53,139 nucleotides of DNA from a bacterium (lineage in GTDB: Bacteria; RBG-13-66-14; B26-G2; WVWN01). Numbering within the stretch: the first letter of the stretch is position 1; every line of letters starts with the position of its first letter. The notes under the pieces were generated by a model. It saw nothing but the letters and a program-made list of their open reading frames with translations, ran no database searches and was not told the origin of the DNA. The translations under genes and the position numbers were made by a program. Below, one piece after another: positions 41,434 to 51,348 of the stretch. Where the stretch lies: positions 1-53,139 of the forward strand of contig DATKVX010000011.1 of the NCBI GenBank assembly GCA_035529855.1, written 5' to 3'.

Positions 41434-42834
41434 ATGGTTAAAAACAAGGCCGCAACCGAGAGGAGAACCACGCGGGCGCCGTCGGCGCGTGCGGCCGTCC
41501 TGGTCGTCGACGACCACCGCGCCGCGGCGGAGGGATTGGCCGAGCTTTTACGCGCCGACGGCTACGAGACGTACGTGGCCTTCGACGTCGACGCCGGCTT
41601 GAAGATACTCGAAGACGAAGCCGTCGACGTCGTAATTGCCGATATGGTCATCCCGGGGATGGACGGCCTGGATTTCTTGATGTTGGCGCGCGAGAAGTGG
41701 CCCGCGGTTCCATTCGTCATCCTCACCGGCTACGGGACCATCGAGACCGCGGTGGAGGCCACGCGGCGCGGCGCATACGAATACCTGACGAAGCCCATCG
41801 ACCCCGAGGGTCTGGGCCGCGTCGTCGATAAAGCTCTCGAGAAGCGTAAGCTCGAGCTCGAGAACCTGGAGCTCAAGACGCGGCTGTACGAGAGGTTTTC
41901 CTTCGACCGCATCATAGGCCGCTCGAAGCCGATGCAGGAGATATACGACCTCATTACGCGCATAGCGCCCACCAACGCCACCGTTTTGATCTACGGAGAG
42001 AGCGGCACCGGTAAGGAGCTCATCGCCGACTCCATCCATTACAACAGCCGGCGCCGCGACGGGCCGCTGGTGAAGCTCAACTGCGCCGCGCTGGCGGAGG
42101 GCGTGTTGGAGTCCGAGCTCTTCGGCCACGAGAAGGGGGCGTTCACGGGTGCCGTACGGCGGCACAGCGGACGGTTCGAATCCGCCGACGGCGGCACGCT
42201 TTTCCTGGACGAGGTGTCGCAGATCCCGCCGGCGACGCAGGTCAAGCTGCTGCGCGTTCTGGAGGACGGCGTCTTCCAGCGCGTAGGCGGCGCCGAGGAT
42301 ACCCAGGCCGACGTCCGCCTGATCGCCGCGACCAACGCCCGCCTCGAGGAAGCGGTGAGCGAGGGCCGTTTCCGCGAGGACTTATACTATCGATTGAAGG
42401 TCGTAACCGTAGACGTGCCGCCGCTCCGCGAGCGGGCCGAGGATATCCCGCTCCTGGTGAACGCGTTCATCCGCGAGTTCAACGAGAAAAACCACCTCGA
42501 CATCGAGGGCGTGGACGACGACGTCGTCTGGCTCTTCCGCGCGTATAATTGGCCCGGCAACGTCCGCGAACTGCGGAACGTCGTCGAGAGTATGGCGGTG
42601 ATGGCGCGCTCGAGCCGCCTGACGCGCGCCGACATCCCGCCCAACGTGCAGAAGTCGGTCGAAGAAGCCAAAGCCGACGGCATCCGGGTCGGCATGAAGT
42701 TGGCCGACGCCGAACGCTATATGATCGAAAATACGTTAAACGAGCTGGGCGGCAACCGCACCAAGGCCGCCAAAGTTTTGGGAATAGGGTTGCGAACGTT
42801 GCAGCGTAAACTTAAATCGTACGGGGTCAATTAA
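41434..42834 (+). CDS. NtrC-family sigma54-dependent response regulator
   Basis: 466 aa. Receiver domain with VLVVDDHRAAAEGL and phospho-Asp in VVIADMVIPGMDGL. AAA+ domain: Walker A YGESGTGKELIADSIH, the sigma54-contacting loop ELFGHEKGAFTGA, Walker B GGTLFLDEVSQIP. C-terminal Fis-type helix-turn-helix LGGNRTKAAKVLGIGLRTLQRKL. It activates sigma54 promoters upon phosphorylation. No histidine kinase is beside it. The downstream folD starts two bases after its stop, so it may head an operon with folD-xseA-xseB-dxs-tlyA. Confidence 0.93.
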   Translation: MVKNKAATERRTTRAPSARAAVLVVDDHRAAAEGLAELLRADGYETYVAFDVDAGLKILEDEAVDVVIADMVIPGMDGLDFLMLAREKWPAVPFVILTGYGTIETAVEATRRGAYEYLTKPIDPEGLGRVVDKALEKRKLELENLELKTRLYERFSFDRIIGRSKPMQEIYDLITRIAPTNATVLIYGESGTGKELIADSIHYNSRRRDGPLVKLNCAALAEGVLESELFGHEKGAFTGAVRRHSGRFESADGGTLFLDEVSQIPPATQVKLLRVLEDGVFQRVGGAEDTQADVRLIAATNARLEEAVSEGRFREDLYYRLKVVTVDVPPLRERAEDIPLLVNAFIREFNEKNHLDIEGVDDDVVWLFRAYNWPGNVRELRNVVESMAVMARSSRLTRADIPPNVQKSVEEAKADGIRVGMKLADAERYMIENTLNELGGNRTKAAKVLGIGLRTLQRKLKSYGVN

Positions 42835-42836
42835 CC

Positions 42837-43679
42837 GTGGGGCACGCTACCGTAGTCGACGGGAAACAGCTCGCCGCGGCCGTAAAGGAAAAAGTAAAGG
42901 CCGCCGTGGCCGAGGCCGCCGCGTCGCCCACGCTGGCGGTAGTGCTCGCCCGCGGCGAGGACGGCGCCGCGGCCTATACCGGTTCCCTCGCCCGCGCCGG
43001 CGAGGCCGTCGGCGTTAGCGTCGTCGTGCACGAGCTGGCGCCGGAGGCCGGCGAAGCCGCGCGCGTTATTGCCGACGCCAACGGCGACCCCTCGGTACAC
43101 GGCATAATACTCCAAAAGCCCTTCGCCGGCAGGGATGCGGACGCCGAGCTCGCCGACGGGATATCCGTCGCCAAGGACGTCGACGGCCAGGCCAGCGCGT
43201 CGCTGGGCCTTCTGTGGGCCGGGCGGCCGGCGTTCGTTCCGTCGACCGCGGCCGCGGCGTTGTACATCCTGGACGCGTACGGCGTCGAGCTCGTCGGCGC
43301 GGAGGCGACGGTGGTGGGAAGGTCGCCGGTAGTAGGCAAGCCCGCGGCGGGCCTGCTGGTCGCGCGCCACGCGACGGTTACGATATGCCACACGCGGACC
43401 CGCGACCTGGCGGCGGCCTGCCGGCGCGCGGACGTGCTGGTCGTGGCCGCGGGCTCGGCCGGCCTGGTTACGGGTGATATGATAAAGGCCGGCGCCGCGG
43501 TGGTGGATTGCGGCTACAATTTCCTGGCGGACGGTACCGTCGTCGGCGACGTCGCGTTCGAGGAGGCGGCGGAGGTGGCGTCGCTGGTCACGCCCGCCAA
43601 AGGGGGCGTGGGGCCGGTGACGACGGCGTTGCTGCTGGCCAACGTGGCCCGGGCCGCGGGGGCGGGGATATCGTTATGA
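42837..43679 (+). CDS. folD: FolD-like protein, catalytic Lys missing
   Basis: 280 aa from the GTG at 42837. FolD oxidises methylene-THF and hydrolyses methenyl-THF. The fold is FolD: HGIILQKP (usual GILVQLPLP), KDVDG, the NADP loop VVGRSPVVGKP, and GGVGPVT. Key differences: the first motif reads AYTGSLARA where the family has YV.SK.KA, so the catalytic Lys (Lys54 in E. coli) is Leu. The PCTP motif reads VPSTA. Gln (in LQKP) and Asp (KDVDG) remain. Loss of the Lys should remove cyclohydrolase activity, so this may be a dehydrogenase only or a paralogue. Last codons overlap xseA. Confidence 0.8.
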   Translation: MGHATVVDGKQLAAAVKEKVKAAVAEAAASPTLAVVLARGEDGAAAYTGSLARAGEAVGVSVVVHELAPEAGEAARVIADANGDPSVHGIILQKPFAGRDADAELADGISVAKDVDGQASASLGLLWAGRPAFVPSTAAAALYILDAYGVELVGAEATVVGRSPVVGKPAAGLLVARHATVTICHTRTRDLAAACRRADVLVVAAGSAGLVTGDMIKAGAAVVDCGYNFLADGTVVGDVAFEEAAEVASLVTPAKGGVGPVTTALLLANVARAAGAGISL

Positions 43680-44932
43680 ACGACGAACGCGAGTTCCCGC
43701 TTTTCGAGGCGCCCGTCGGCCCCGCCGTCTACACCGTGAGCGAGTTTACGGAAGAGGTGCGGGCGACGCTGGAGGGAGCGTTCGACGCCGAGCTCGCGGT
43801 GCGGGGCGAGATATCGAACTTCAAACATCACGCCGCGCGGCACATGTACTTCTCGCTCAAGGACGACGCCGCGGTACTGCGGTGCGTATTCTTCCACCCG
43901 GCGAACAACAGGCTGCGTTTTACGCCCGAGAACGGCCTGGAGGTCGTCGCCCGCGGCCGGGTTGGCGTCTACCCACCCCAGGGCTCGTACCAGCTCTACG
44001 TCTCCTCGCTCGCGCTGCGGGGCGAGGGCGAGCTTATGGCCGCGCTGGAGCGGCTTAAGAAGAAGCTCGCCGCGGAGGGGTTGTTCGACGAGGAGCGGAA
44101 GCGGCCGCTGCCGCGCTTCCCGCGCCGGGTGGGCGTGGTAACGTCGCCCTCGGGGGCGGCGTTCCGGGATATCAGGAACGTATTGTCGCGGCGCTGGCCG
44201 GGTATCACCATTATACTAAGGCCGGCGAAGGTCCAGGGGGAAGGCGCCGCGGCCGACGTGGCGCAGGCCATAGCCGACTTCGACCGGGCCGGCGCGGCGG
44301 ACGTCCTCATCGTGGGACGGGGCGGCGGCTCGCTCGAGGACCTGTGGGCCTTCAACGAGGAGGTCGCGGTCCGCGCGATAGCGGCGTCGCGAACGCCGGC
44401 GATATCGGCGGTGGGGCACGAGGTGGACTGGACGCTGGCCGACTTCGCCGCGGACGTCCGCGCGCCCACGCCTTCCGCGGCGGCCGAGCTCGCGGTGCGG
44501 GTAAAGGAGGACGTCCGGGCCGAGGTAGAGGAGATGGGGCTCGAGGCGCTCGGCGCCGCTCGCGATTACGTCGCCGCCGCGCGCGAGGGGGTGGCGGCGG
44601 CCGGAAGGTCGTACGGCTTCCGCGCCGTTCCCGGCCGGTTGGACGAGAGGCGCCAGCGCGTCGACGAAGCCGCCGCCCGGGCGTCGCGGGCCGTAGGCCA
44701 CGCCGTCGCCTCTTTCCGGGGCGGGTACGTGGAAGTGTCGCGCGCCTTTCGCGCGCTCTCGCCGGCGGCCACGCTGGAGCGCGGTTACAACGTCGCCGGC
44801 CGCGACGGCAGGACCGTCAAACGCGCCGCCCAGGCCGGAGCGGGCGAGAGGCTAACGTTACATTTCGCCGACGGCCGCCGGGCCGTGGACGTCGTCGACG
44901 GGGAGGCCGGAGAAGTTGCCCAAAAAAGATAA
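43676..44932 (+). CDS. xseA: Exodeoxyribonuclease VII large subunit
   Basis: 418 aa from the ATG at 43676, overlapping the folD stop (ATGA). OB-fold N-terminus (AVRGEISNFKHHAARHMYFSL), catalytic core with FPRRVGVVTSPSGAAFRDI and VGRGGGSLEDLWAFNEEVAVRAI, SAVGHEVDWTLADFAADVRAPTP, and a C-terminal ALSPAATLERGYNV segment. ExoVII degrades single-stranded DNA. The frame is open upstream of 43676 but that region is folD. Confidence 0.93.
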   Translation: MNDEREFPLFEAPVGPAVYTVSEFTEEVRATLEGAFDAELAVRGEISNFKHHAARHMYFSLKDDAAVLRCVFFHPANNRLRFTPENGLEVVARGRVGVYPPQGSYQLYVSSLALRGEGELMAALERLKKKLAAEGLFDEERKRPLPRFPRRVGVVTSPSGAAFRDIRNVLSRRWPGITIILRPAKVQGEGAAADVAQAIADFDRAGAADVLIVGRGGGSLEDLWAFNEEVAVRAIAASRTPAISAVGHEVDWTLADFAADVRAPTPSAAAELAVRVKEDVRAEVEEMGLEALGAARDYVAAAREGVAAAGRSYGFRAVPGRLDERRQRVDEAAARASRAVGHAVASFRGGYVEVSRAFRALSPAATLERGYNVAGRDGRTVKRAAQAGAGERLTLHFADGRRAVDVVDGEAGEVAQKR

Positions 44933-45152
44933 GCCGACGTTCGAGGACGACCTCGCGCGCCTGTCGGAGATAGTGGCCGCGCTCGAGGAGGGCCCCGAGA
45001 CGCTTGACGAGATGCTCGCGCTCTACGAGGAGGGCGTCGCGATAACCAAGCGGCTGGAAGAGGTGCTGGACCAGGCCGAGACCAGGATTAAGAAGCTGTC
45101 GCGCGACGCGGAGGGCGAGCCGGAACTCGAGGACCTCGACGAGGGGGACTGA
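44916..45152 (+). CDS. xseB: Exodeoxyribonuclease VII small subunit
   Basis: 78 aa from a TTG at 44916 overlapping the end of xseA. FEDDLARLSEIVAALEEGPET and LDEMLALYEEGVAITKRLEEV fit XseB. It supports the large subunit; the overlap indicates coupled translation. Confidence 0.92.
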   Translation: MPKKDKPTFEDDLARLSEIVAALEEGPETLDEMLALYEEGVAITKRLEEVLDQAETRIKKLSRDAEGEPELEDLDEGD

Positions 45153-45160
45153 GTGAGGCG

Positions 45161-46234
45161 TTGACCCGAGAAGAAATAATAGAAGCTATCGAAGCGCGGG
45201 CGCGCCGGGCGCGCGAGTACCTGGCCGCGGACGACTTCCTGTCGGCGGTGGCGCCGGCGCACCTGCGGGAGGCGACGGCGGCGTACCTGAAGCGCGGCGG
45301 CAAAGGCCTTCGGCCCGCGGTGGTAATGTTTTGCTGCGGCGCGGCGGGGGGCGAGGAGGATTGGGCGCTGGCCGCGGCGGCCGCGGCCGAGGTGACGCAC
45401 AACTGGACCCTTATCCACGACGACATCATCGACCGCGACGAGCTGCGGCGCGGCGGCCCGACGGTTCACAACGAGCTCGCCGCGCGCGGGTCGGCGGAGC
45501 TGGGCCTGGAGGGCGAGGAAGCGGAGCATTACGGCCTGACGGTGGCCCTGTTGGCGGGGGATATGGGGCCGTGTTGGGCGGCGCATCTGCTGTCTCGACT
45601 TCCCGAGAACGGCGTGACGACGGCCGAGACGGCCTGGCGGCTGGGGACCGAGCTCGCCGCGGCCGCGGTCCCGGCGATCCTGGCGGGCGAGACCGAAGAC
45701 GTGCGATTGAGCCGGGCCCCGCTGGCGGAAGTAACGGTCGAGGCCGTGGAGGATATGCTCGCCAAGAAGACCGGCGTGTTGTACGAGTGGTGCGCCCGGG
45801 CCGGGGCGACGGTGGGCGGCGCGGCGCCGGACGTAATAGCTAAACTTGGGGCCTTCGGCCGGTCGTGCGGGACCGCGTTCCAGCACGTCGACGATACGCT
45901 CCCGTATTTCGCCGACGAAGGCAAAACCGGCAAGGCCGCGGCCTCCGATTTGCGGGAGGGCAAGCGGACCGCGGTCGTGCTGGGCGCGTACCGAAACGCC
46001 GGCGCGGGCGACCGGGAGTACGTCGAGGCGACGCTGGGCCGCGACGACGCCACCGACGAGGAAGTCGACATTTTAAAGGAGAAGCTGGCCGCGCTGGGCG
46101 GCGTTGCGTACGCTCGCGAACGGGCGCGCCGGCATCACGAGAGAGCGTTGCAGGAGTTAGACGGCGTTCCGGCGGGCGACTACCGCGACATGCTCGCCGC
46201 GTGGGCCGAGTTTTTACTCGCACGAACGTACTGA
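45161..46234 (+). CDS. Polyprenyl (farnesyl/geranylgeranyl-type) diphosphate synthase
   Basis: 357 aa from a TTG at 45161. The first Asp-rich motif LIHDDIIDRDELRRG is canonical. GGKGLRPAVVMF and the C-terminal SDLREGKRTAVVLG are also present. The second Asp motif, normally DDxxD, reads VDDTLPYFADEG: DD is kept but the third Asp is replaced, followed later by Asp-Glu. It makes isoprenyl diphosphates from the DXS-derived precursors and could feed the UbiA-type enzyme. Chain length not predictable. Its place between xseB and dxs is the usual bacterial ispA/xse/dxs order. Confidence 0.88.
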   Translation: MTREEIIEAIEARARRAREYLAADDFLSAVAPAHLREATAAYLKRGGKGLRPAVVMFCCGAAGGEEDWALAAAAAAEVTHNWTLIHDDIIDRDELRRGGPTVHNELAARGSAELGLEGEEAEHYGLTVALLAGDMGPCWAAHLLSRLPENGVTTAETAWRLGTELAAAAVPAILAGETEDVRLSRAPLAEVTVEAVEDMLAKKTGVLYEWCARAGATVGGAAPDVIAKLGAFGRSCGTAFQHVDDTLPYFADEGKTGKAAASDLREGKRTAVVLGAYRNAGAGDREYVEATLGRDDATDEEVDILKEKLAALGGVAYARERARRHHERALQELDGVPAGDYRDMLAAWAEFLLARTY

Positions 46235-46281
46235 CGGCGGTCGCGGCGACGTCGGCCGGCAATCGTCGTAAGGAATAGGTA

Positions 46282-48168
46282 ATGGCTGAGATTCTCCCCC
46301 GTATAAATTCGCCCGCGGACTTGAAGGGCTTGACCGAAGACGAGCTCGAGCAGCTCGCGGACGAGTTGCGGACTTTCATCATAGAGAACGTCTCGCGGAC
46401 CGGCGGCCACCTGGCGCCCAGCCTGGGCGTCGTCGAGTTGACGGTGGCGCTGCATTACGTCTTCGACTCGCCGCGCGACAAGATAGTATGGGACGTGGGG
46501 CACCAGGCGTACGGCCACAAGATCCTGACGGGCCGCCGCGAGGGTTTCGATACTTTGCGGCAGCTCGGCGGCATTTCGGGTTTCCCCAAGCGTTCGGAGT
46601 GCGAGTACGACGCGTACGGCGTCGGGCACGCGTCGACGTCGATATCGGCGGCGCTGGGGATGGCCGTCGCTCGCGACCGCAACGGCGAGGACTTCCACGT
46701 CGTCGCCGTCATAGGCGACGGCGCGCTCTCGGGCGGCTGCGCGCTGGAGGGCCTTAACGTAGCCGGCCACCGCGAGGATACCGACTTCATCGTCGTCCTC
46801 AACGACAACGAGATGTCCATATCGCCGTCGGTGGGCGCCATCGCCGACTACCTCGCGCGCGTCATGTTGTTCCCCCCTTACGACAAGTTCCGCTCCGACA
46901 TGCAGGACCTCGTGAAATCGGTTCCGGCGTGGGGCAAGTCGCTCTTCGGCGCGGCCCGCCGCCTGGAGGAGTCGATAAAAAACCTCCTCACGCCCGGGAT
47001 GTTGTTCGAGCAGCTGGGCTTCCGCTACGTCGGCCCCGTCAAGGGCCACGACATCCCCACGCTCGTTCGAACGCTGGAGGGGGTCAAGAAGCTCAACGGC
47101 CCGGTGCTGCTCCACGTCCTGACGCAAAAGGGGAAGGGCTACATCCCCGCCGAGAACGACGCCACGACCTACCACGGCCACCCGCCCTTCGACGTCGCCA
47201 CCGGCAAGCCGCGCAAAAAGGCCGAGGCCAAACCCTATACCAAGGTGTTCGCCGAGACGCTGGTGGAGTTGGCGGAGGAGGACGAGAGCATCGTCGCCAT
47301 CACCGCGGCCATGCCGGAGGGCACCGGCCTGAGCCTATTCCGCGAGCGGTTCCCGGACCGCTTCGTCGACGTCGGTATCGCCGAGCAGACCGCGGTCCTG
47401 CTCGCCGCCGGAATGGCGTGCGAGGGGTTAAGGCCGGTGTGCGCCATCTACTCCACGTTCCTGCAGCGCGCGTACGACCAGGTGAACCACGACGTGTGCT
47501 TGCAGAAACTGCCCGTTACGTTCGCGCTCGACCGCGGCGGCGTGGTGGGCGACGACGGCCCCACCCACCACGGCACCTTCGACCTGGCCTATATGCGCCA
47601 CTTGCCCCATATGGTCGTCAGCGCCGCCAAGGACGAAGCGGAGCTGGCGCAGCTGTTGTACAGCGCGATTTACTACGACCTCGGGCCGTGGTCGATACGG
47701 TACCCGCGCGGCACGGCCGTCGGCGTCGAGATGGCCGGCGAGCGGCGCGCGCTCGAGCCGGGCGTCGCCGAGCTGCTCCGCGAGGGCGACGACGTGCTGT
47801 TGCTCCCGGTGGGGCGCCTCGTCTACCCGGCGCTCGAGGCGGCGGGGCTGTTGGCCAAGGACGGCGTCGAGGCGGCGGTCGTGAACGCGCGCTTCATAAA
47901 ACCGTTGGACGAGGACCTGATACTCGAGTGGGGGCGGCGGAGCGGCGCCGTCGTTACCGCGGAGGACGGCTGCCTGGCCGGCGGCTTCGGCTCGGCCGTG
48001 GCGGAATTACTTATGGACCGCGACCTGGCCGGCGATATTAGGCTTGCCCGGCTGGGTTACCCGGACGAGTACGTCGAGCACGGGACGCCGCAGCAGCTGT
48101 TGGATAAATACGGCTTGAACGCCGCCGGCATAGCGGCCGCGGCCAGGGGTTTGTTGAAGCGGCGGTGA
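46282..48168 (+). CDS. dxs: 1-deoxy-D-xylulose-5-phosphate synthase
   Basis: 628 aa, usual length. DXS condenses pyruvate and glyceraldehyde-3-phosphate with TPP, the first step of the MEP pathway. Motifs: [16 protein letters not shown], the TPP loop [15 protein letters not shown] followed by [27 protein letters not shown], and in the C-terminal half [17 protein letters not shown] and [19 protein letters not shown] ribosome site. The stop overlaps the tlyA start by four bases. Confidence 0.95.
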   Translation: MAEILPRINSPADLKGLTEDELEQLADELRTFIIENVSRTGGHLAPSLGVVELTVALHYVFDSPRDKIVWDVGHQAYGHKILTGRREGFDTLRQLGGISGFPKRSECEYDAYGVGHASTSISAALGMAVARDRNGEDFHVVAVIGDGALSGGCALEGLNVAGHREDTDFIVVLNDNEMSISPSVGAIADYLARVMLFPPYDKFRSDMQDLVKSVPAWGKSLFGAARRLEESIKNLLTPGMLFEQLGFRYVGPVKGHDIPTLVRTLEGVKKLNGPVLLHVLTQKGKGYIPAENDATTYHGHPPFDVATGKPRKKAEAKPYTKVFAETLVELAEEDESIVAITAAMPEGTGLSLFRERFPDRFVDVGIAEQTAVLLAAGMACEGLRPVCAIYSTFLQRAYDQVNHDVCLQKLPVTFALDRGGVVGDDGPTHHGTFDLAYMRHLPHMVVSAAKDEAELAQLLYSAIYYDLGPWSIRYPRGTAVGVEMAGERRALEPGVAELLREGDDVLLLPVGRLVYPALEAAGLLAKDGVEAAVVNARFIKPLDEDLILEWGRRSGAVVTAEDGCLAGGFGSAVAELLMDRDLAGDIRLARLGYPDEYVEHGTPQQLLDKYGLNAAGIAAAARGLLKRR

Positions 48169-48965
48169 GGGCGGCGTTGGCGAAACGCAGGTTGGACGAG
48201 ATATTGGTAGCCAGGGGGCTCGCCCCTTCGACCGCGAAAGCGGCCGGTTTAATTATGGCGGGGAAGGTGACGGTGGAAGGGCGGGTGGAGGAGAAGGCCG
48301 GGACGGCCGTCGACGAGCGGGCCGACGTCGCGGTCGCGGCGGGGCGCCGGTACGCGTCGCGCGGCGGCGAGAAGCTCGCCTTCGCGCTGGACCGCTTCGG
48401 CGTAGACGCCGAGGGAAAGGTATGTTTGGACGTCGGCGCGGCCGCGGGCGGCTTCACCTCTTGCCTGCTGGAGCGGGGGGCGGCGCACGTCCACGCGCTG
48501 GACGTAGGCCGGGGCCTTTTGGCTTGGGAACTCCGCGTCGACGAGCGGGTAACGGTGTGGGAAGGTTTCAACGCCCGGGAATTCGACGGCTCGACGCTCG
48601 AGCCGGCGCCGACGCTGCTCGTCATAGACGTGTCGTTTATCAGCCTCTGGAAGATACTCGAGCCGCTGGTGCCGACGCTGGCCGAGCTGGAGGAGATGAT
48701 CGCGCTCGTCAAACCGCAGTTCGAGGCGCCGCGAGACGCGGTGGAACCGGGGGGCGTCGTGCGGGACGCGGCCGTGCACGGCGACGTTATCGCGAAGAAC
48801 GTGAGGGTATTCGACGAGCTGGGGTTCGCCGCCGTCGGCGTCGCGGCGTCGCCGCTGCGGGGCCCGGCCGGCAACCGCGAGTTCTTCCTGCGCGGCGTGC
48901 GGGGCGCGGAAGGCCGCGACCTCGCCGCCGAGATCGCGGCCGTCGTCGCTTCGGAGAACGCTTAA
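48165..48965 (+). CDS. tlyA: TlyA-type rRNA 2'-O-methyltransferase
   Basis: 266 aa from a GTG overlapping dxs. N-terminal S4 RNA-binding domain ([18 protein letters not shown]), then an FtsJ-like methyltransferase: [12 protein letters not shown], the SAM motif [27 protein letters not shown] and KPQFEA. TlyA methylates ribose in 16S and/or 23S rRNA; family members are also called hemolysin A. Standard neighbour of dxs. Confidence 0.93.
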   Translation: MRAALAKRRLDEILVARGLAPSTAKAAGLIMAGKVTVEGRVEEKAGTAVDERADVAVAAGRRYASRGGEKLAFALDRFGVDAEGKVCLDVGAAAGGFTSCLLERGAAHVHALDVGRGLLAWELRVDERVTVWEGFNAREFDGSTLEPAPTLLVIDVSFISLWKILEPLVPTLAELEEMIALVKPQFEAPRDAVEPGGVVRDAAVHGDVIAKNVRVFDELGFAAVGVAASPLRGPAGNREFFLRGVRGAEGRDLAAEIAAVVASENA

Positions 48966-49004
48966 CGCAAACCTTTGAAAGGCGTTTCCAAAGGAGGTAT
49001 TTCC

Positions 49005-49829
49005 ATGTTAAGACGTTCGTTAACCGCGGCGTTGATTTTCCTGCTCGCCTTCGCGGCGGGGGCCTTCGCCGCCGATACCGCGGCCTACATTTACGGCCTG
49101 GTTGGCGTCTTCGCCGGGGACTACGACTCGGGCGACAGTAAAATTTACGAGAAGCTCGTCGGTTACTACGATTACGACATCAAGCCGCCGGTCGACCCCT
49201 GGCAGGAGGTCGAACTCTCGAGCACCGATTTCGCGGCTTCGCCTTTCGGCTTCGGCTTGAAGGGCGATACCTGGCGCGCGTCGTTCGCCTCGCTGTGGAA
49301 CCGCCACGAGATCGACTCGATGACGGAGACGCGCCAGGTCAACAACGCGACGCTCACCGCGACCGGCGGGTACATCTTCAACCGCGGGTACTTCGAGGAC
49401 AAGATGTTGAAGCCGTATTTCGGCGGGTTCTGGCGCGGCAACTGGACCAAGGCCGAGAACGTGGAAAACGGCATTATAGCCAACGGCTTCGGCCCCGACG
49501 TGGGCGCCGTGATGGAGTTCGACTTGAACCGGTCCTTCGCGCTCATAACGTTCGGGTACCAGTATAAGGCGTATATGTTGACCGGTACCAAGACGGACGA
49601 CCCGACGAACCACGGCGCGGACCCGCCCCAGGCGCCCTACTATAACTACACGTACGTGCCGGAGGACGCGGTCCCGGGTAGCGGCTCGAGCTTCTACGTC
49701 AGCGCCAAGAGCTCGCTCCAACTACACCGGCGCGTAGGCGCCGAGGTTGAAGTGCGATACGACCTGGACCTGGGCGACTCCTTTATGAACGGCCTGACCT
49801 TCGCCGCCGGCCCGAGCCTCTGGCTGTAG
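49005..49829 (+). CDS. Exported outer-membrane-like protein
   Basis: 274 aa from ATG 49005, with AAAGGAGG nine bases upstream. Signal peptide at residues 1-~23 (MLRRSLTAALIFLLAFAAGA). The mature protein is rich in Tyr, Gly and alternating hydrophobic residues (ALITFGYQYKAYML) and ends GLTFAAGPSLWL, a beta-barrel-like pattern. No family assigned. It has its own ribosome site and appears to be a separate transcription unit. Confidence 0.7.
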   Translation: MLRRSLTAALIFLLAFAAGAFAADTAAYIYGLVGVFAGDYDSGDSKIYEKLVGYYDYDIKPPVDPWQEVELSSTDFAASPFGFGLKGDTWRASFASLWNRHEIDSMTETRQVNNATLTATGGYIFNRGYFEDKMLKPYFGGFWRGNWTKAENVENGIIANGFGPDVGAVMEFDLNRSFALITFGYQYKAYMLTGTKTDDPTNHGADPPQAPYYNYTYVPEDAVPGSGSSFYVSAKSSLQLHRRVGAEVEVRYDLDLGDSFMNGLTFAAGPSLWL

Positions 49830-49873
49830 CCGGCGCTTAAATCGCTACCCGGGCGGCGCCTCGTTGCTCCGAC

Positions 49874-49894
49874 TGCCGCGTGGGCGGCAGTTTA
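49874..49894 (+). terminator. Possible hairpin between exported protein and MATE genes
   Basis: CTGCCGC and GGCGGCAG can pair, followed by only TTT. Weak. Confidence 0.35.
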
Positions 49895-49919
49895 CCCGAT
49901 GCGTCCAAGAGAGCCTTAG

Positions 49920-51275
49920 ATGTTCGAACGTTACCGCAACGCCGACCTTACGTCCGGGTCCTTGATAAAGCCGATCCTTTGGCTCGCCGTTCCTACCGTC
50001 GCCGGGAACCTGCTCCAGAGCGCGTTCAACATCGCCGATATGTACTTCGTAAGCCGGCTGGGGACCGCGGCCATCGCCGCGGTCTCCTTGGCCGGCCTTG
50101 TTATCTGGCTGGTGTGGACGACGATAATGGGCGTCGCCATCGGCTCCCAGGCGCTGGTCACGCGGTTCCACGGCGCGCGCGACGGCGCGAGCCTGCGAAA
50201 GGCCATGGCGACGACGCTGGCGGCGGCCGCCGTTCTCGCCGTTTTAATGGCGTCGGCCGGGCCGCTTGTGGGGAAACCGTTATTGCAAATATTGGGCGCC
50301 GAAGCCCACGTCGTCGACCTGGCGTACGGATACATCACCATATTCTTCTTCGGCGGATTTGCGTTCGTATTTATGGTGATGATCAGCGCTATGCTGCGCG
50401 GTCTGGGCGATTCGGTTACGCCGACCATTATCGTCGCCGGGGCCGTAACGGTAAACATCCTCCTCGACCCGGTTTTTATCTTCGGCCTGGGGCCCGCGCC
50501 GGAGCTGGGGGTGCAAGGCGCGGCGCTGGCCACGGTGTTGGCGTACGCCGTCGGGTTGGCGGCGGCCGCGGCCGTGTTCACCCGCCGGCATCTGCCGTGG
50601 CGGTCTTTCGTGCCCGCGAATTTGAGCGGCAAGATAGCGTGGCAGATATTGACGATCGGCGTACCGGCCAGCACGCAGATGTTGATCCGGGCGGCGGCGG
50701 CGATGGTCCTGGTGGGTTTCGTGGCGGCGGCCGGGACCGGGGCCATCGCGGCCTACGGCATCGGCGGCCAGTTGACGGGCCTGATATTGATGCCCGGCTT
50801 CGCGCTGGCGATGTCGGCGGCCATCCTGGTGGGGCAGAACCTGGGCGCCGGCAAGAAGGAGCGCGCCGAGCGCACGGCGATGGCCTCGGTGGGGATATAC
50901 GCGGCCGTCGCGGCGGTGATGATAGTTGTGCTTTTGGCGTTCGCGCGGCGGTGGGTGGCGATATTCGACCATACCGCCGAAGTGGTCGGGTTGGGCGCGC
51001 TCTACATATATATCTGCGCGCCGGCCTTTATATTCGTGCCTTTGGGGATGGTGCTCTCGCGGGCGATGAGCGGCGCCGGCGTCTCGGTGCCGCCGCTCGT
51101 CGTGACGGCGGTGGTGTTGCTGGGGGTACGCATACCGATGGCGTACGTGTTTACGAAGGTCCTCGGGATGGGGGTGGCGGGGGTGTACTGGGCGATTACG
51201 ATCCCGACCGTACTCGAGGGCTGCATTATGTACGCGGTATTCAGGACCGGCATTTGGAAGCACAGGAAACTTTAA
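49920..51275 (+). CDS. MATE-family efflux transporter
   Basis: 451 aa with twelve membrane segments in two MatE repeats. Start region SLIKPILWLAVPTVAGNLLQS, then LGTAAIAAVSLAGLV and a second half with GVPASTQMLIRAAAAMVLVG and GQNLGAGKKERAERTA. These proteins export drugs or metabolites using Na+ or H+ gradients. Substrate unknown. A strong terminator follows at 51300. Confidence 0.93.
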   Translation: MFERYRNADLTSGSLIKPILWLAVPTVAGNLLQSAFNIADMYFVSRLGTAAIAAVSLAGLVIWLVWTTIMGVAIGSQALVTRFHGARDGASLRKAMATTLAAAAVLAVLMASAGPLVGKPLLQILGAEAHVVDLAYGYITIFFFGGFAFVFMVMISAMLRGLGDSVTPTIIVAGAVTVNILLDPVFIFGLGPAPELGVQGAALATVLAYAVGLAAAAAVFTRRHLPWRSFVPANLSGKIAWQILTIGVPASTQMLIRAAAAMVLVGFVAAAGTGAIAAYGIGGQLTGLILMPGFALAMSAAILVGQNLGAGKKERAERTAMASVGIYAAVAAVMIVVLLAFARRWVAIFDHTAEVVGLGALYIYICAPAFIFVPLGMVLSRAMSGAGVSVPPLVVTAVVLLGVRIPMAYVFTKVLGMGVAGVYWAITIPTVLEGCIMYAVFRTGIWKHRKL

Positions 51276-51299
51276 GGCGAGCGGCGGCCCGCAAAAGTA

Positions 51300-51326
51300 A
51301 AGCCCGGCTCGAGCCGGGCTTTTTTA
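51300..51326. terminator. Rho-independent terminator between convergent genes
   Basis: AGCCCGGC, loop TCGA, GCCGGGCT with a T-run. It ends the MATE transcript and lies just past the radical-SAM stop at 51349. Confidence 0.9.
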
Positions 51327-51348
51327 CGTCGCCCCGTTTTTTATTACG

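Noticed and set aside
43508-43675. Upstream extension of xseA
   Set aside because: It overlaps folD out of frame; the ATG at 43676 overlaps the folD stop as in coupled genes.
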